From Anaerolineaceae bacterium UBA4775 (GTDB lineage Bacteria > Chloroflexota > Anaerolineae > Anaerolineales > Anaerolineaceae), in NCBI GenBank assembly GCA_002403205.1, contig DHHJ01000033.1:1-64000 (forward strand): 64,000 nt of DNA, given 5' to 3'. Each line of letters begins with the position of its first letter. Within the stretch, counting starts at the first letter, position 1. A model generated the notes under the pieces. That model did no database searches. It saw nothing but the letters and a program-made list of their open reading frames with translations, and was not told where the DNA came from. Shown here piece after piece: positions 36,166 to 45,689 of this stretch. Both the position numbers and the translations under genes were made by a program.

Positions 36166-38082
36166 TCACACGTCCAAATTGCGAACGTCCTTGGCGTGGG
36201 TTTGAATGAACCGGCGGCGCGGGGGCACTTTCGAGCCCATCAGCATGTCAAAAGTGCGGTCTGCTTCTGCAGCGTCTTCGATGTTGACGCGCAGCAGGGT
36301 GCGATTGTCGGGGTTCATCGTGGTTTCCCAGAGCTGGTCGGGGTTCATTTCACCCAAGCCCTTGTAACGCTGGAGGGCGTAGCGTCCGCCGTTGGAGGTG
36401 ATTTTCTTGATCAGTACCTCGCGTTCACCTTCGGTGTAGACGTATTCTTTTTCTTTCCCGTGGGAGATCAAATACAATGGCGGCTGGGCGATGTATAAAT
36501 GCCCGGATTCGATCAGGGGCTGCATATACCGGAAGAAGAAGGTCAGCAGCAGGGTGCGGATGTGGGCACCGTCTACATCGGCATCGGTCATGATCACGAT
36601 GCGGCCGTACCGCAAACCTTCGAGCGAGAAGGAGTCGCCGATGCCTGTACCCAGGGCTGAGATCAAGGCTTTGACCTCACGGTTGGTAAGGATCTTGTCC
36701 AGCCTTGCTCGCTCGGTGTTGAGGATCTTGCCGCGCAAAGGCAGGATCGCCTGGAAATGCCGATCGCGGCCTTGTTTTGCTGAGCCACCGGCCGAATCAC
36801 CCTCGACGATGTAGAGTTCGGTTTTTTCCGGATCGCGCTCTGAACAGTCGGCCAGTTTGCCGGGCAAGGTCATGCTCTCAAGGGCGGATTTACGGATCAC
36901 GAGGTCACGCGCTTTGCGGGCCGCGTCCCTGGCGCGCGCCGAGGTGAGACATTTTTGGATGATCTTCCTCCCCACAGATGAATTTTGCTCGAGGAAGTTC
37001 ATGAAGGAATCACTGACAACCTGCTGGACGTAGGTTTGTACTTCGGCATTCATCAGTTTGACTTTGGTCTGGCTTTCAAATTGCGGGTCAGGGTGTTTGA
37101 TGCTGACAATTGCAGTAAGGCCTTCCCGGGTGTCGTCACCTGAAAAATTCGGGTCGGAATCCTTGAGCAAGCTGTTTTTACGGGCATAATCGTTGATCGT
37201 CCGGGTGAGCGCGATGCGCAGGCCGGTCAGATGGGTGCCGCCATCGATGGTGTTGATGGTGTTGGCGAAGGCGTACACAGATTCAGAATAAGCGTCGGTG
37301 TATTGGATGGCTACTTCCACGCCGATATCATCAATTTCCTTTTCCATGTACATCACTTCGTGGAGGGTGTCACGGTTGCGGTTAAGATATTTAACAAAGG
37401 ATGAAATCCCACCCTCAAAATAGAAAGTAGCCTGTTTGTCTTCGCGTTTGTCTTCCAGGCTGATGGTCACCGCGCGGGTGATAAATGCCATTTCCCGGAA
37501 ACGCTGGGCCAGCGTTTCAAACTTATAGGTCCCAGCATCTTTGAAAATGGTGTCGTCATACTTGAAGGTTGTGGTTGTCCCGGTTTGGGTTTGCGGTACC
37601 TTGCCGACCACCTTGACCGGGGCCTGCGGGATGCCTTTCTCGTACCGTTGGAAATAGATTTTCCCATCGCGGCAGACCTCAACCTCGCACCATTCCGAAA
37701 GTGCATTGACCGCGGACACACCCACGCCGTGCAGACCGCCGGACACTTTGTAACTGGTGCCGCCGAACTTGCCGCCGGCATGCAGGGTGGTCATGACAAC
37801 CTGCAGGGCGGAGACTTTCATCTCCGGGTGGATGTCGACAGGGATACCGCGCCCGTTGTCGATCACGGTGACGCTTTCATCTTCGTTGATGATGATGTTG
37901 ATTTCGTCGCAAGACCCAGCCAGGGCTTCGTCGATGGAGTTATCGACCACTTCATGAATCAGGTGATGCAGTGCCTTGGTATCTGTACCGCCGACATACA
38001 TGCCTGGACGGCGGCGTACAGCCTCAAGGCCTTCGAGGACCTGGATATCGTTTGCATTGTAGGAAAGGGGTTGTTTTGTCAA
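36166..38082 (-). CDS. gyrB: DNA gyrase subunit B
   Basis: ATPase subunit of the enzyme that supercoils DNA. 638 residues: GHKL ATPase (HEVVDNSIDEAL, VIDNGRGIP, GGLHGVGVSAVNALS), transducer domain, TOPRIM domain with YIVEGDSAGGSAKQGRD and TDADVDGAHIRTLLL, and a C-terminal tail ending in NLDV as in GyrB. The start codon is TTG at 38082, preceded by GGAG; no nearby in-frame ATG exists before the conserved N-terminus. ParE is the alternative, but QGRDRHFQAILPLRGKILN favours GyrB. It lies 37 bases after the upstream membrane-protein gene. No gyrA, dnaA, dnaN or recF is next to it, so this is not a classical origin cluster. Confidence 0.93.
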   Translation of the reverse strand: MTKQPLSYNANDIQVLEGLEAVRRRPGMYVGGTDTKALHHLIHEVVDNSIDEALAGSCDEINIIINEDESVTVIDNGRGIPVDIHPEMKVSALQVVMTTLHAGGKFGGTSYKVSGGLHGVGVSAVNALSEWCEVEVCRDGKIYFQRYEKGIPQAPVKVVGKVPQTQTGTTTTFKYDDTIFKDAGTYKFETLAQRFREMAFITRAVTISLEDKREDKQATFYFEGGISSFVKYLNRNRDTLHEVMYMEKEIDDIGVEVAIQYTDAYSESVYAFANTINTIDGGTHLTGLRIALTRTINDYARKNSLLKDSDPNFSGDDTREGLTAIVSIKHPDPQFESQTKVKLMNAEVQTYVQQVVSDSFMNFLEQNSSVGRKIIQKCLTSARARDAARKARDLVIRKSALESMTLPGKLADCSERDPEKTELYIVEGDSAGGSAKQGRDRHFQAILPLRGKILNTERARLDKILTNREVKALISALGTGIGDSFSLEGLRYGRIVIMTDADVDGAHIRTLLLTFFFRYMQPLIESGHLYIAQPPLYLISHGKEKEYVYTEGEREVLIKKITSNGGRYALQRYKGLGEMNPDQLWETTMNPDNRTLLRVNIEDAAEADRTFDMLMGSKVPPRRRFIQTHAKDVRNLDV

Positions 38083-38119
38083 GCTGATTACTCCGTTAAA
38101 AAATATTCGTGATGAAAGA

Positions 38120-39106
38120 TTAAACCTGGGTTGATTTCAAATGCTGGTTAATCACCGCCTGAGAGTATTGTGTTGCATCGATGAAATAGTGAAAAGATGC
38201 AGCAATTACCGCCGATACAATAAAAGCATGCCCGAGGATCCCAATGACCAGGAACCAGTTATCGACTGTGGGTGAGCGCCACAAGTAATTCAGTCCTTCA
38301 ACCATCAGGTAGCTCAATACGATAAACCAGATCGTCTTGTTCATGGAAATGCGCACTACTTTGATGCTGGTGATCATGGCGGCCAACAGGTTCTGCTTGT
38401 AGAGAAAAATCCCGTGCGGTGTGAATACCAATGGAATCAGCGCCCAAAAACCGAACAGCAGTGCCAGCGTCAGGACGAACTGGCCAATGGATGGGCCGAT
38501 CATCGAAACCAGCGTGATCACCACTGTCAGCGGGATGGCCAGGATAATCAGGATGATCAGCAGCAGAATGGGCATCAGGACGATCTGCACAAAGGACCTC
38601 AGCAAGGATTTAATGCTGTCCTCGTTGAACCCAATCACCTGTTTGGAGATGGTCTGGAAGTACAGGCTGCCCAGAAAATAGCCAGCCAGCAGTAAAAACA
38701 GCCAAAAGACCACAAATTGCAGGCTGGAATTAAGGCTGAAGGTCAGCGGATGGCCGAGTGGGTTTAGAAAGGATGGTTTAGAGACCATCAAACTCGGAAT
38801 ACCAATCGGCAGTGTGCGCAATGCGACCGCCAGGTTGAAGTTCGAGAGGGTTTCCCGCAGACCCGCCTGGTAGTTTTCGATGATGGTGATGACCTCAACC
38901 GATTCTATCCCGGGGAGGTTGGTCAACCCTTGGATTAAGGGTGCAAAAATGCGATCGATGCGCAAGGCTGGGCCGAACCAGAGAAATAAATCCAGCGCGA
39001 TCGGAAAGAGGATCAGCTCTGGTTTATTTGCTATCGTATTAAACCCGGCAAGGATCGCCTGGACGATGCTCGGTGTTTCAAATTTTCTTTCAGAACTTGT
39101 GTTCAT
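38120..39106 (-). CDS. Polytopic membrane protein of unknown function
   Basis: 328 residues with about six hydrophobic segments and a short cytoplasmic N-terminus. I do not recognise the family. Repeated long Leu/Ile helices and a C-terminal amphipathic tail (FIDATQYSQAVINQHLKS) are visible. It lies directly upstream of gyrB on the same strand, so it probably shares a transcript; a functional tie is not evident. A minus-strand TAAAAT (39122 down to 39117) ends ten bases before the ATG, with GGGA between them, so the leader would be very short. Confidence 0.7.
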   Translation of the reverse strand: MNTSSERKFETPSIVQAILAGFNTIANKPELILFPIALDLFLWFGPALRIDRIFAPLIQGLTNLPGIESVEVITIIENYQAGLRETLSNFNLAVALRTLPIGIPSLMVSKPSFLNPLGHPLTFSLNSSLQFVVFWLFLLLAGYFLGSLYFQTISKQVIGFNEDSIKSLLRSFVQIVLMPILLLIILIILAIPLTVVITLVSMIGPSIGQFVLTLALLFGFWALIPLVFTPHGIFLYKQNLLAAMITSIKVVRISMNKTIWFIVLSYLMVEGLNYLWRSPTVDNWFLVIGILGHAFIVSAVIAASFHYFIDATQYSQAVINQHLKSTQV

Positions 39107-39244
39107 ACAATCCCTAATTTTACCACATTAGGGGCATGATGACCATGAAAATTTGATGGGATCCCCTCATTATTTACCGTTTGTTTCATATTAATAAACC
39201 CAATTGTTTTGTCTGGGGGGGACTGTCAAATAGCCCTGCAGTGG

Positions 39245-39250
39245 TAAAAT
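39245..39250 (+). promoter_or_regulatory. -10 element six bases before the membrane-protein start
   Basis: TAAAAT with six bases to the ATG at 39257, a further case of the leaderless layout. No -35 is obvious. Confidence 0.45.
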
Positions 39251-39256
39251 GATGGC

Positions 39257-40078
39257 ATGAATACGAGAGCCTCTTTGCCGGATATCGACCGCCTGTCTGT
39301 GGTGACGGCTACGATCATGCTGGCATTCGCCATGACTCAATTGATCTCGTTGCCGATCCAGCAGTTTTCTTTTTCGGTATTTGGGATTGTGGTGGATTAT
39401 TTGTTCGATTTTGGTACCGTGATGATTGGTTTCACAGTGCTGCTGGCGGCGGCGGGCACTGAATGGCTGATCCAATCGCACCCGGAGAAAAGCCGTTACA
39501 CCAGCCGCTGGGAATATATCCGCCACTGGATTGTGCCGGTGCTGACTTCACTGGTAATTGGGGTAGCACTGAATGCATTTATTGGGCGTTTGATCTGGTG
39601 GGTCGTTTATGTTTTGGGTAGTTTGCTCTTGTTTGCGGTATTTATTGCGGAATACAATGTGGTCATTGCCAAGGATTACCGCAACCCATTGGCAACAGTG
39701 GGCCTGACGGCGCTCTCCTTTGTGCTTTACTTACTTTTAGCCATTGCGGTATCTTCAGCGGGCATCCGTTTATATCTCCGGATGCCTTTGCTCGGTTTAG
39801 GGGCGATGATGGTCATTTCGCGGTCGTTATTCCTGCGGTTGGGGAAGTGGCATACCCTCTGGGCGGCGGTGACCAGCCTGATCCTTTCGGAAATCGTGGT
39901 TGGTTTTCACTATTTGCCGTTGTCCCCAATCCAGTTTGGTCTGCTTTTGGTAGGCAGTGCTTACGCGCTGACCAGCATCGTTACCGCGATCAAAGAATCA
40001 CGCCAATCGTTAGCGTTTTGGGGCGAACCGATCAGCATGATCGCGCTGATGGTGCTGGCAAGCCTGATTTGGGGGTAA
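39257..40078 (+). CDS. Polytopic membrane protein of unknown function
   Basis: 273 residues with eight or nine predicted membrane segments and almost no soluble part. No recognised motif. It ends five bases before the end of the convergent metallo-beta-lactamase-fold gene, with no room for a terminator between them. Confidence 0.7.
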   Translation: MNTRASLPDIDRLSVVTATIMLAFAMTQLISLPIQQFSFSVFGIVVDYLFDFGTVMIGFTVLLAAAGTEWLIQSHPEKSRYTSRWEYIRHWIVPVLTSLVIGVALNAFIGRLIWWVVYVLGSLLLFAVFIAEYNVVIAKDYRNPLATVGLTALSFVLYLLLAIAVSSAGIRLYLRMPLLGLGAMMVISRSLFLRLGKWHTLWAAVTSLILSEIVVGFHYLPLSPIQFGLLLVGSAYALTSIVTAIKESRQSLAFWGEPISMIALMVLASLIWG

Positions 40079-40083
40079 TGGGT

Positions 40084-40923
40084 TTAATCTTCCGGCTCTT
40101 CTTCGAGGGATTTGTAGTACAGTGAGCGTAAGTTCCTGCGATGAAGCTCACCGGCCAATCCACCCAGTAGAATCCGGCTTTTCCCGCACGCCTCAACCCC
40201 GATACTGTCAAGGATTTCGATGGGATTCCTGCGCCTGCGGGCGGTTTTTACAGCTTTTTGAATGGCCTTCAGGTAAGTGATATTCTCTTTGACCTTGTCT
40301 TCGATCTCGCCCCGCAGAATGATCTCGCCGTGGCCCTGGATGATATTTTCCAACCCGAGCTCAACAAAGCTTTGTTCGGTAGCAATGTATTGCTCGAGAT
40401 CACCTTCGACAATAAAGGGAACCGGCATAAAGGCGTCACCTGTGAACAGGATGCGGTCTTCTTCTACCAAAACAGAAATACCGTCATCGGAATGGCCCGG
40501 TGAAGCGAACAATTGCAGGTTCTTTTTGCCCACCCTGAGCCTGAAAATGCCATCCTGGAAGGTGATCTGGGGCGGGACGATATTGAGTTGCTTGTACAGG
40601 GGGTCATCCTGGCGGGCAACCTCGAGGGCTGAAGGGGCGCGGTCGACGAGCATCTGCCGGCACCGTTCGTGTGCGATGATGGTTGCGCCAGGGAAGAAGC
40701 AGTTTCCCCAACAATGGTCAGCATGGTGATGGGTATTGATGACATACCGGACGGATAGGTTGAGCTTGTTCTCGATGTATTCACGCATCCGCAGGGTTTC
40801 CTGGGGCATTAATGTATCCACCACCACTGCCCATTTTGGTCCTGCAATGACACCTGCAGAGACTTGAGCATAGGTTTCGCTCTGAAACCAGTAAACGTTT
40901 TCTGAGATGCGCTCGCGTAGCAT
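40084..40923 (-). CDS. Metallo-beta-lactamase-fold hydrolase
   Basis: 279 residues. Zinc motif THHHADH (HHHADH at 65-70), a later GHSDDGISV, and LFTGDAFMPVPF, as in MBL-fold hydrolases of the glyoxalase II type. The substrate is unknown. The C-terminal region (about 225-279) is basic and helical. The open frame begins 16 codons earlier, but the ATG at 40923 fits the family start and follows AGGACAGG. The promoter at 40960-40988 gives a leader of about 30 bases, and the longer version would begin inside that promoter. Confidence 0.85.
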   Translation of the reverse strand: MLRERISENVYWFQSETYAQVSAGVIAGPKWAVVVDTLMPQETLRMREYIENKLNLSVRYVINTHHHADHCWGNCFFPGATIIAHERCRQMLVDRAPSALEVARQDDPLYKQLNIVPPQITFQDGIFRLRVGKKNLQLFASPGHSDDGISVLVEEDRILFTGDAFMPVPFIVEGDLEQYIATEQSFVELGLENIIQGHGEIILRGEIEDKVKENITYLKAIQKAVKTARRRRNPIEILDSIGVEACGKSRILLGGLAGELHRRNLRSLYYKSLEEEPED

Positions 40924-40959
40924 ATACCTGTCCTGGTTGTGAAAATTTTGTGCCTGCAA

Positions 40960-40988
40960 AGAATAGCACAAAAAAATGCAAAAGTCAA
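40960..40988 (-). promoter_or_regulatory. Promoter of the MBL-fold gene
   Basis: On the minus strand, TTGACT (40988 down to 40983) and TATTCT (40965 down to 40960) are exactly 17 bases apart. Confidence 0.7.
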
Positions 40989-41147
40989 AAAATATGCCGG
41001 CGAGCGGCAGATTTACTAAGGCGTGTTTTTGCCTGGTATGCGCATATCCGGTCCCGGGTCAGGTCCCGCAATTCGGTCAAGTCCTTATAGGGATGATGAA
41101 AGGGTGTGAACTTGTCGGCCGGATCAGATGGGAAGCGTATTGTTTGT

Positions 41148-43787
41148 TTACGAGAAGCGAGTGCCTGCCAGGATGACGCTGGCAGCGCCGATCAGGCTCA
41201 GGCCGCCAGCGACCCCGACCAGAATGAACACCCAGCGGATGTTCTCGATGGGCAGCTCTTCTTCAGCCTCGGAACCTGGCATGGGTGTCACTTCCTCAAG
41301 ATCATCCGGGCCATTTTCACCTTCCGGGCTGGGCGTTGCATCCGATGGCACAGGTGTTTCAGGCCCAGGGTACCCTTCGAAGGGCTGGGTTGGTTCCCAT
41401 TCTCCTGGCTGTTCGGGCACCGGTACCGGATAGCCTTCGCCCGGATCGCTTTCTTCAGTTGGAAAGAAAGGATCAGTGTCCGTGGTTTCGGCTGTCGGTC
41501 CGAAGGTGCGCACCTGTGTGGGCCTGGTGATCGGTGTGGCTGTTCTGGGTCGATAATAAGGCGTGGGTGTGCGGTATTGGTACCACGGGGTGGGGGATAA
41601 ATACGGTGTTCGTGTGGGTGTACGGGTTAAGGTCAAGGTGATCGTCGGGCTGAGGGTTGGCGTGAAGGTTCGGGTTGCCGTCGGTGTGGCGGTCGCTGTG
41701 AAGATGCTCACCGGTCCGTGGGTGCTGATGGGATTGCCGTTGATGTCGATGACTTCAATTTTGTAGAAATATGAGCGGGCGAAGGTGATGGTGTCGTCAC
41801 TGTATTGATAAATCCCGCCGATATGTGCATCGCCGATGGCATTGATCAGGTTCGAAACCCGCGTATAGGTGCCGTCCTGTGAATCGGCTCTGAGCAAATA
41901 ATAGCCCTTGACATTGACCTCACTGGTCGTGATCCATTTGAGATGGACTCTGCTGCCGTCAAATTGCGCGGTAAATTGCGAGAGGGTGATCCCATCAACG
42001 ACGGGCAGACCAACCACAAAGGGCGTGAAGTTAAGATCGCTTGAGATGCTCGGCCGGCCGGTATTGTCAATGACGACACGGATTTCCTTCTGGGTTAGGT
42101 TGCATGAGGTCTCTTGCCCGGAGACACCGCCTGCCCCTGGACCCTGCGGGTTTTGACCTGTGCGGTCCCATCCATCGGTGGCAAAAGAGGCCGGGTCGTA
42201 CCACAGCAGGGGGTAGGTTGCGCTGTTTGTGCCACCGCAATACTGACTTGATTCGATCTGTGTGATGCATTGGCTGTTCAGGTCGTATTTCAGCGCCAGG
42301 GTGAGGTCCAAAGCCACCGCATCGTCCGCCAAAAAGACGTCATAAAAATTTGAACAGGGTTGCGTGTTTCCAGCGCCCATCTGGTAGAAGGGGATGTTGG
42401 AGGCAGACCCCTGACCGTGGTTGACAACGATCACCTCGTAATCTGTGCCCGTTGAACGCTGTGCGCCAATCTGACCATCGAAGGCGGTGGTCATGGTGGT
42501 GGTGACCGGCAGCCGTTGAGCCTGCACGCCAGGTGTTGCGGTTGCCAGGCGGATCGCTGCGCCTAGACGTTTACCGTTCGTTACGGCGCAGTCTGTGGCA
42601 TTTTGCGTGGCCGCTTGGCCTTCACCCCAGTAGTTATGGTTGGCCGTGCCATGCCCGTTACAAGCCACCTGGGAACCGTTGCGATTGTTGATGATGTTGT
42701 TGGCGTAAATTTTTACTTCCCCAAGGTTTTGTCCGGAATCCCTGTAGACAGCAAAGCGATCATTGTTGACAATGTGATTGAAGGCCACGATCACGTCAGC
42801 GTTGATATCGTGCACATATACGGCGTGATCGCCAAAGACGAGGGTGTTGTTTTCAATGGCGACTGGCATGCTGCTGTCGACCTCGACCAGGTTGCGAGAC
42901 GGGTTGAAACAGTTGCCGTCGTTGATCGTCAGCTCAGAAAGCATCCCACCGCTGGTGAATTCGAGCATGGGTTGGGAGCATTCCGTGCCGATATAGGTAA
43001 GCAAGGCGTTCTCGTGGCCGCGAATAATGACGTCTTTGTCGATGGAAACGGCATGATCCTTGATCGGATAAACATGAAGAATGCGGATTTCATCACCTGG
43101 GTCCACAGCCATCAGGGCGTCGTGGAGACCCGTGCCGATGCCAGCCTCGAGATCATCCCCAGAATTGACGAAACAAGGCGAGTAATCCTCGCAGTCATCA
43201 GGGGTGTCGGCGACATAAACCCTGTCGCTGCGTTCGGCCACACTGATGGGCAGGCTGTATTGGGCAGTTTCTTCCCAGGCACCGCCGCCAGCTGGCGTTT
43301 CGAAGACCTTCACTTTGATGTAACCTTCGATATCGGCATCCTGATGAATATGCACGGCAAATTCAAGCTGGTCGGTTGTGTCGGTTGGTAACTTGGCATA
43401 GGCGCCGGTTAGAAATTCGTCCCCCTCGTCGTGATTGTTAACGCACAGGGAGGTGTGTTGGCCTTCATCGTAGGGTTCGCCGGAAATCAAACCTGTGTCC
43501 GAAATCCATCCTGGTGTAAAATTTGCCCAGGGGCCGTCGCCGGCGGATTGTCCTTTAGCCGGTGCATAGATGCAAACCTGGGTATTGGGTTGTTGTGTTT
43601 CGGGAGAAACGGAAAACTGGATATTAAGATTTAACCGCTGGCCTGCTGCGCAGCCATTAGGCGGGCATTCACTCGGCGCGGCCAGGCTTAACCCATCGTC
43701 AACCGCACGTGAAGCCCTCACTGTGTACAGGAACAGGGAAGCCGCCAACAGGATGAAGATTGATACAATCCAAGAGTATTTTCGCAT
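41148..43787 (-). CDS. Surface-anchored beta-helix protein with Thr/Pro-rich stalk
   Basis: 879 residues. Signal peptide or N-terminal anchor (about 7-25); a beta-rich domain (about 45-180); a right-handed parallel beta-helix (about 215-390: IENNTLVFGDHAVYV, AFNHIVNNDRFAVY, KIYANNIINNRNG); an intermediate domain; and a fibronectin-like module (about 605-690, VHLKWITTSEVNVKGYYLL). A low-complexity Thr/Pro-rich stalk (about 695-840, repeats of TPT/TATPT type) and a C-terminal membrane helix (about 850-872) follow. Topology: exported and held in the membrane by the C-terminus. The stalk is typical of Chloroflexota surface proteins. The beta-helix may bind or cleave a polysaccharide, but no catalytic residues can be named. 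No Shine-Dalgarno is visible; a minus-strand TATAAT lies at 43824-43819. Confidence 0.8.
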   Translation of the reverse strand: MRKYSWIVSIFILLAASLFLYTVRASRAVDDGLSLAAPSECPPNGCAAGQRLNLNIQFSVSPETQQPNTQVCIYAPAKGQSAGDGPWANFTPGWISDTGLISGEPYDEGQHTSLCVNNHDEGDEFLTGAYAKLPTDTTDQLEFAVHIHQDADIEGYIKVKVFETPAGGGAWEETAQYSLPISVAERSDRVYVADTPDDCEDYSPCFVNSGDDLEAGIGTGLHDALMAVDPGDEIRILHVYPIKDHAVSIDKDVIIRGHENALLTYIGTECSQPMLEFTSGGMLSELTINDGNCFNPSRNLVEVDSSMPVAIENNTLVFGDHAVYVHDINADVIVAFNHIVNNDRFAVYRDSGQNLGEVKIYANNIINNRNGSQVACNGHGTANHNYWGEGQAATQNATDCAVTNGKRLGAAIRLATATPGVQAQRLPVTTTMTTAFDGQIGAQRSTGTDYEVIVVNHGQGSASNIPFYQMGAGNTQPCSNFYDVFLADDAVALDLTLALKYDLNSQCITQIESSQYCGGTNSATYPLLWYDPASFATDGWDRTGQNPQGPGAGGVSGQETSCNLTQKEIRVVIDNTGRPSISSDLNFTPFVVGLPVVDGITLSQFTAQFDGSRVHLKWITTSEVNVKGYYLLRADSQDGTYTRVSNLINAIGDAHIGGIYQYSDDTITFARSYFYKIEVIDINGNPISTHGPVSIFTATATPTATRTFTPTLSPTITLTLTRTPTRTPYLSPTPWYQYRTPTPYYRPRTATPITRPTQVRTFGPTAETTDTDPFFPTEESDPGEGYPVPVPEQPGEWEPTQPFEGYPGPETPVPSDATPSPEGENGPDDLEEVTPMPGSEAEEELPIENIRWVFILVGVAGGLSLIGAASVILAGTRFS

Positions 43788-44058
43788 GGGTGGATAAATT
43801 CAAGTTTAGCCTGCCCCTATTATACCATTTGATTGCCAGCTGACCGCCTTGTTTAACTTACCCAAGCGGATCAAAGCCAGAGACAAAAGCCTGGGGGAGG
43901 CAAAGTGCTTTAGTGCTGGCATAAGGGTGCGTGATGTAACCCATGCCTGATCGCCTTCTCTACTGGGTTCGTGATTAATTACATCCAATCGAGTATGATA
44001 ATAATTCAAACCCGGAAAATGTAGAATTTTTCCTTAACGACCATCTGCGGGAGTGAAA

Positions 44059-44940
44059 ATGATCTTCTCAACAGTCATAAAAGCGCTGAAACCTTTACGT
44101 TTGATCAGCCTGGTGTTGACTTATGTGCTGGGCGCGGGGCTGGTGCAATACGTGCGTGATATGAAAAGCTGGTCAGTGTTCATCCAGGGCGGCGTGTTTT
44201 TGGTGCTGATCTCCCTGAGCCTTGAGTTGATGCGCACCCTGCAACGCTTGGGTGACCCTCACAACTGGCCTGAGGGGATGACCTTGGATGTGGTTAAGCA
44301 AGTTCGCTGGATCATCGCCATGCTGACCGCCACATTCCTGACCGTGGCGACAGCAATCGTTGTCACCTGGATGCAAACAAGCATACTATGGCCCGGGCAA
44401 GGCTTTCTTATAGCTGCTTTGTTGATCGCAGGGGCATTGGATTACCTTTCGGAAGCGGTTAAATTCCTTAAACCCTTTGGGCTGTTGTTCGAAGTGCTGG
44501 TGTATGTGGTCATACCACCTGCCTTCGCCTATTTCTTACAGTCCGACGACCCGCACCGCTTGTTGACGATGGTCGTGATCGCGCTGGTCCCCAGCTACCT
44601 GGCAAACCGTTTGCTGACCTTGCTGAAACGTTTCGGCCGGGACCAAAAATACGGGGTGGAGACTTTGGTCACGCTGATCGGTTGGGAGAACTCCATGTTT
44701 TATCACAACGCATTGATCCTGCTGACCTATCTGCTGTATGCCTTGGTAGCTGTACTTGGTTTTCCGTGGTTTTTGATCTGGCCGGTTTTCTTAACGCTGC
44801 CGATCGGGTTGACCCAAATCTGGCTGATGGAACGCGTCAAGCGCGGGATGAAACCCCTGTGGCAGGTCATGCAGGTGGCTGCCGCATGCGTCCTGTTTAT
44901 CCCCGTGTATTTGCTCGGGTTTGCCTTTTGGATCCGGTGA
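44059..44940 (+). CDS. UbiA-like polytopic membrane protein
   Basis: 293 residues, about eight or nine membrane helices. The opening KALKPLRLISLVLTYVLGAGLVQY resembles the start of UbiA/MenA prenyltransferases, and LLKRFGRDQKYGVETLVTLIGW resembles their second conserved loop. The first Asp-rich N-D-x3-D motif is not present where expected, so catalysis is doubtful. The ATG at 44059 has GGGAG five bases upstream and is preferred to the GTG two codons earlier. Next is a peroxiredoxin gene with its own TATAAT at 44979-44984. Family assignment is tentative. Confidence 0.6.
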   Translation: MIFSTVIKALKPLRLISLVLTYVLGAGLVQYVRDMKSWSVFIQGGVFLVLISLSLELMRTLQRLGDPHNWPEGMTLDVVKQVRWIIAMLTATFLTVATAIVVTWMQTSILWPGQGFLIAALLIAGALDYLSEAVKFLKPFGLLFEVLVYVVIPPAFAYFLQSDDPHRLLTMVVIALVPSYLANRLLTLLKRFGRDQKYGVETLVTLIGWENSMFYHNALILLTYLLYALVAVLGFPWFLIWPVFLTLPIGLTQIWLMERVKRGMKPLWQVMQVAAACVLFIPVYLLGFAFWIR

Positions 44941-45027
44941 GGGTTGTACAGAACAGCGCATGACCCAGCCGGGTTGAATATAATCTAGATGTAATTGATG
45001 AGAACTGCAAGGAAAAGGAGACTTACA

Positions 45028-45489
45028 ATGGCACTTAAAGCCGGTGAACCCGCCCCTAATTTTGAACTCAAGGATAACGAAGGAAAACTGCACAAATTAA
45101 CCGATTATGCGGGGCAGACGATTGTGGTTTATTTTTATCCCCGCGATAACACGCCCGGCTGCACCACGGAAGCATGTTCGTTTCGGGATGCTTACGCTGA
45201 TTTCCGAGAGGCTGGCGTAGAGGTGATCGGGATCAGCCCCGACAGCGAAAAATCGCACACGAACTTCATTAATAAGTTTGAACTGCCCTTCATATTGCTC
45301 TCTGACCCGGACCACAAAACATGTAATGCGTTCGGTGTGTGGGGACCCAAAAAGATGGCTGGCCGAGAATACGAAGGGGTCTACCGGACGACCTTTATCA
45401 TTGGGCCTGAGGGCATGATCAAGAAAGTGTTTGAAAACGTCAAGCCTGCTGATCACAGCCATGAGGTTTTGGCAGCAGTTCTGGGTTGA
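45028..45489 (+). CDS. bcp: Thiol peroxiredoxin BCP/PrxQ
   Basis: Reduces hydroperoxides with a thioredoxin-type donor. 153 residues; YFYPRDNTPGCTTEAC holds the peroxidatic C45 and resolving C50, the PrxQ spacing. The downstream ISPDSEKSHTNFINKF and FIIGPEGMI segments are typical. AAAGGAG lies about eight bases before the ATG at 45028; the frame is open 11 codons earlier, without support. Both cysteines are normal TGC/TGT codons, unlike the disulfide reductase at 21490. Confidence 0.95.
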   Translation: MALKAGEPAPNFELKDNEGKLHKLTDYAGQTIVVYFYPRDNTPGCTTEACSFRDAYADFREAGVEVIGISPDSEKSHTNFINKFELPFILLSDPDHKTCNAFGVWGPKKMAGREYEGVYRTTFIIGPEGMIKKVFENVKPADHSHEVLAAVLG

Positions 45490-45568
45490 ACTGCTTGGCT
45501 GGGTGTGAACCCGCAAGGTAATCAGGTGAAGCCTTATTAATAGGCACACCTCTCCAAAAGATACACAC

Positions 45569-45602
45569 AACGCTGCCCTGTACGCATGGGCAGCGTTTTT
45601 TA
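45569..45602 (+). terminator. Terminator of the peroxiredoxin gene
   Basis: AACGCTGCCC (45569-45578) with GGGCAGCGTT (45588-45597), nine-base loop, then a T run. Confidence 0.9.
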
Positions 45603-45689
45603 TCACTCGATAAGATTGGGTTTAAGTTGGGGCTTGGCGATCTCCGGTTGCGTTTGCAATTACGGTGAGAACCGTTGGTGGGTTGCAGG

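Noticed and set aside
15601..43391. Long antisense open frames opposite the secreted nucleases and the beta-helix protein
   Set aside because: They mirror well-supported genes on the other strand and lack ribosome sites or motifs.
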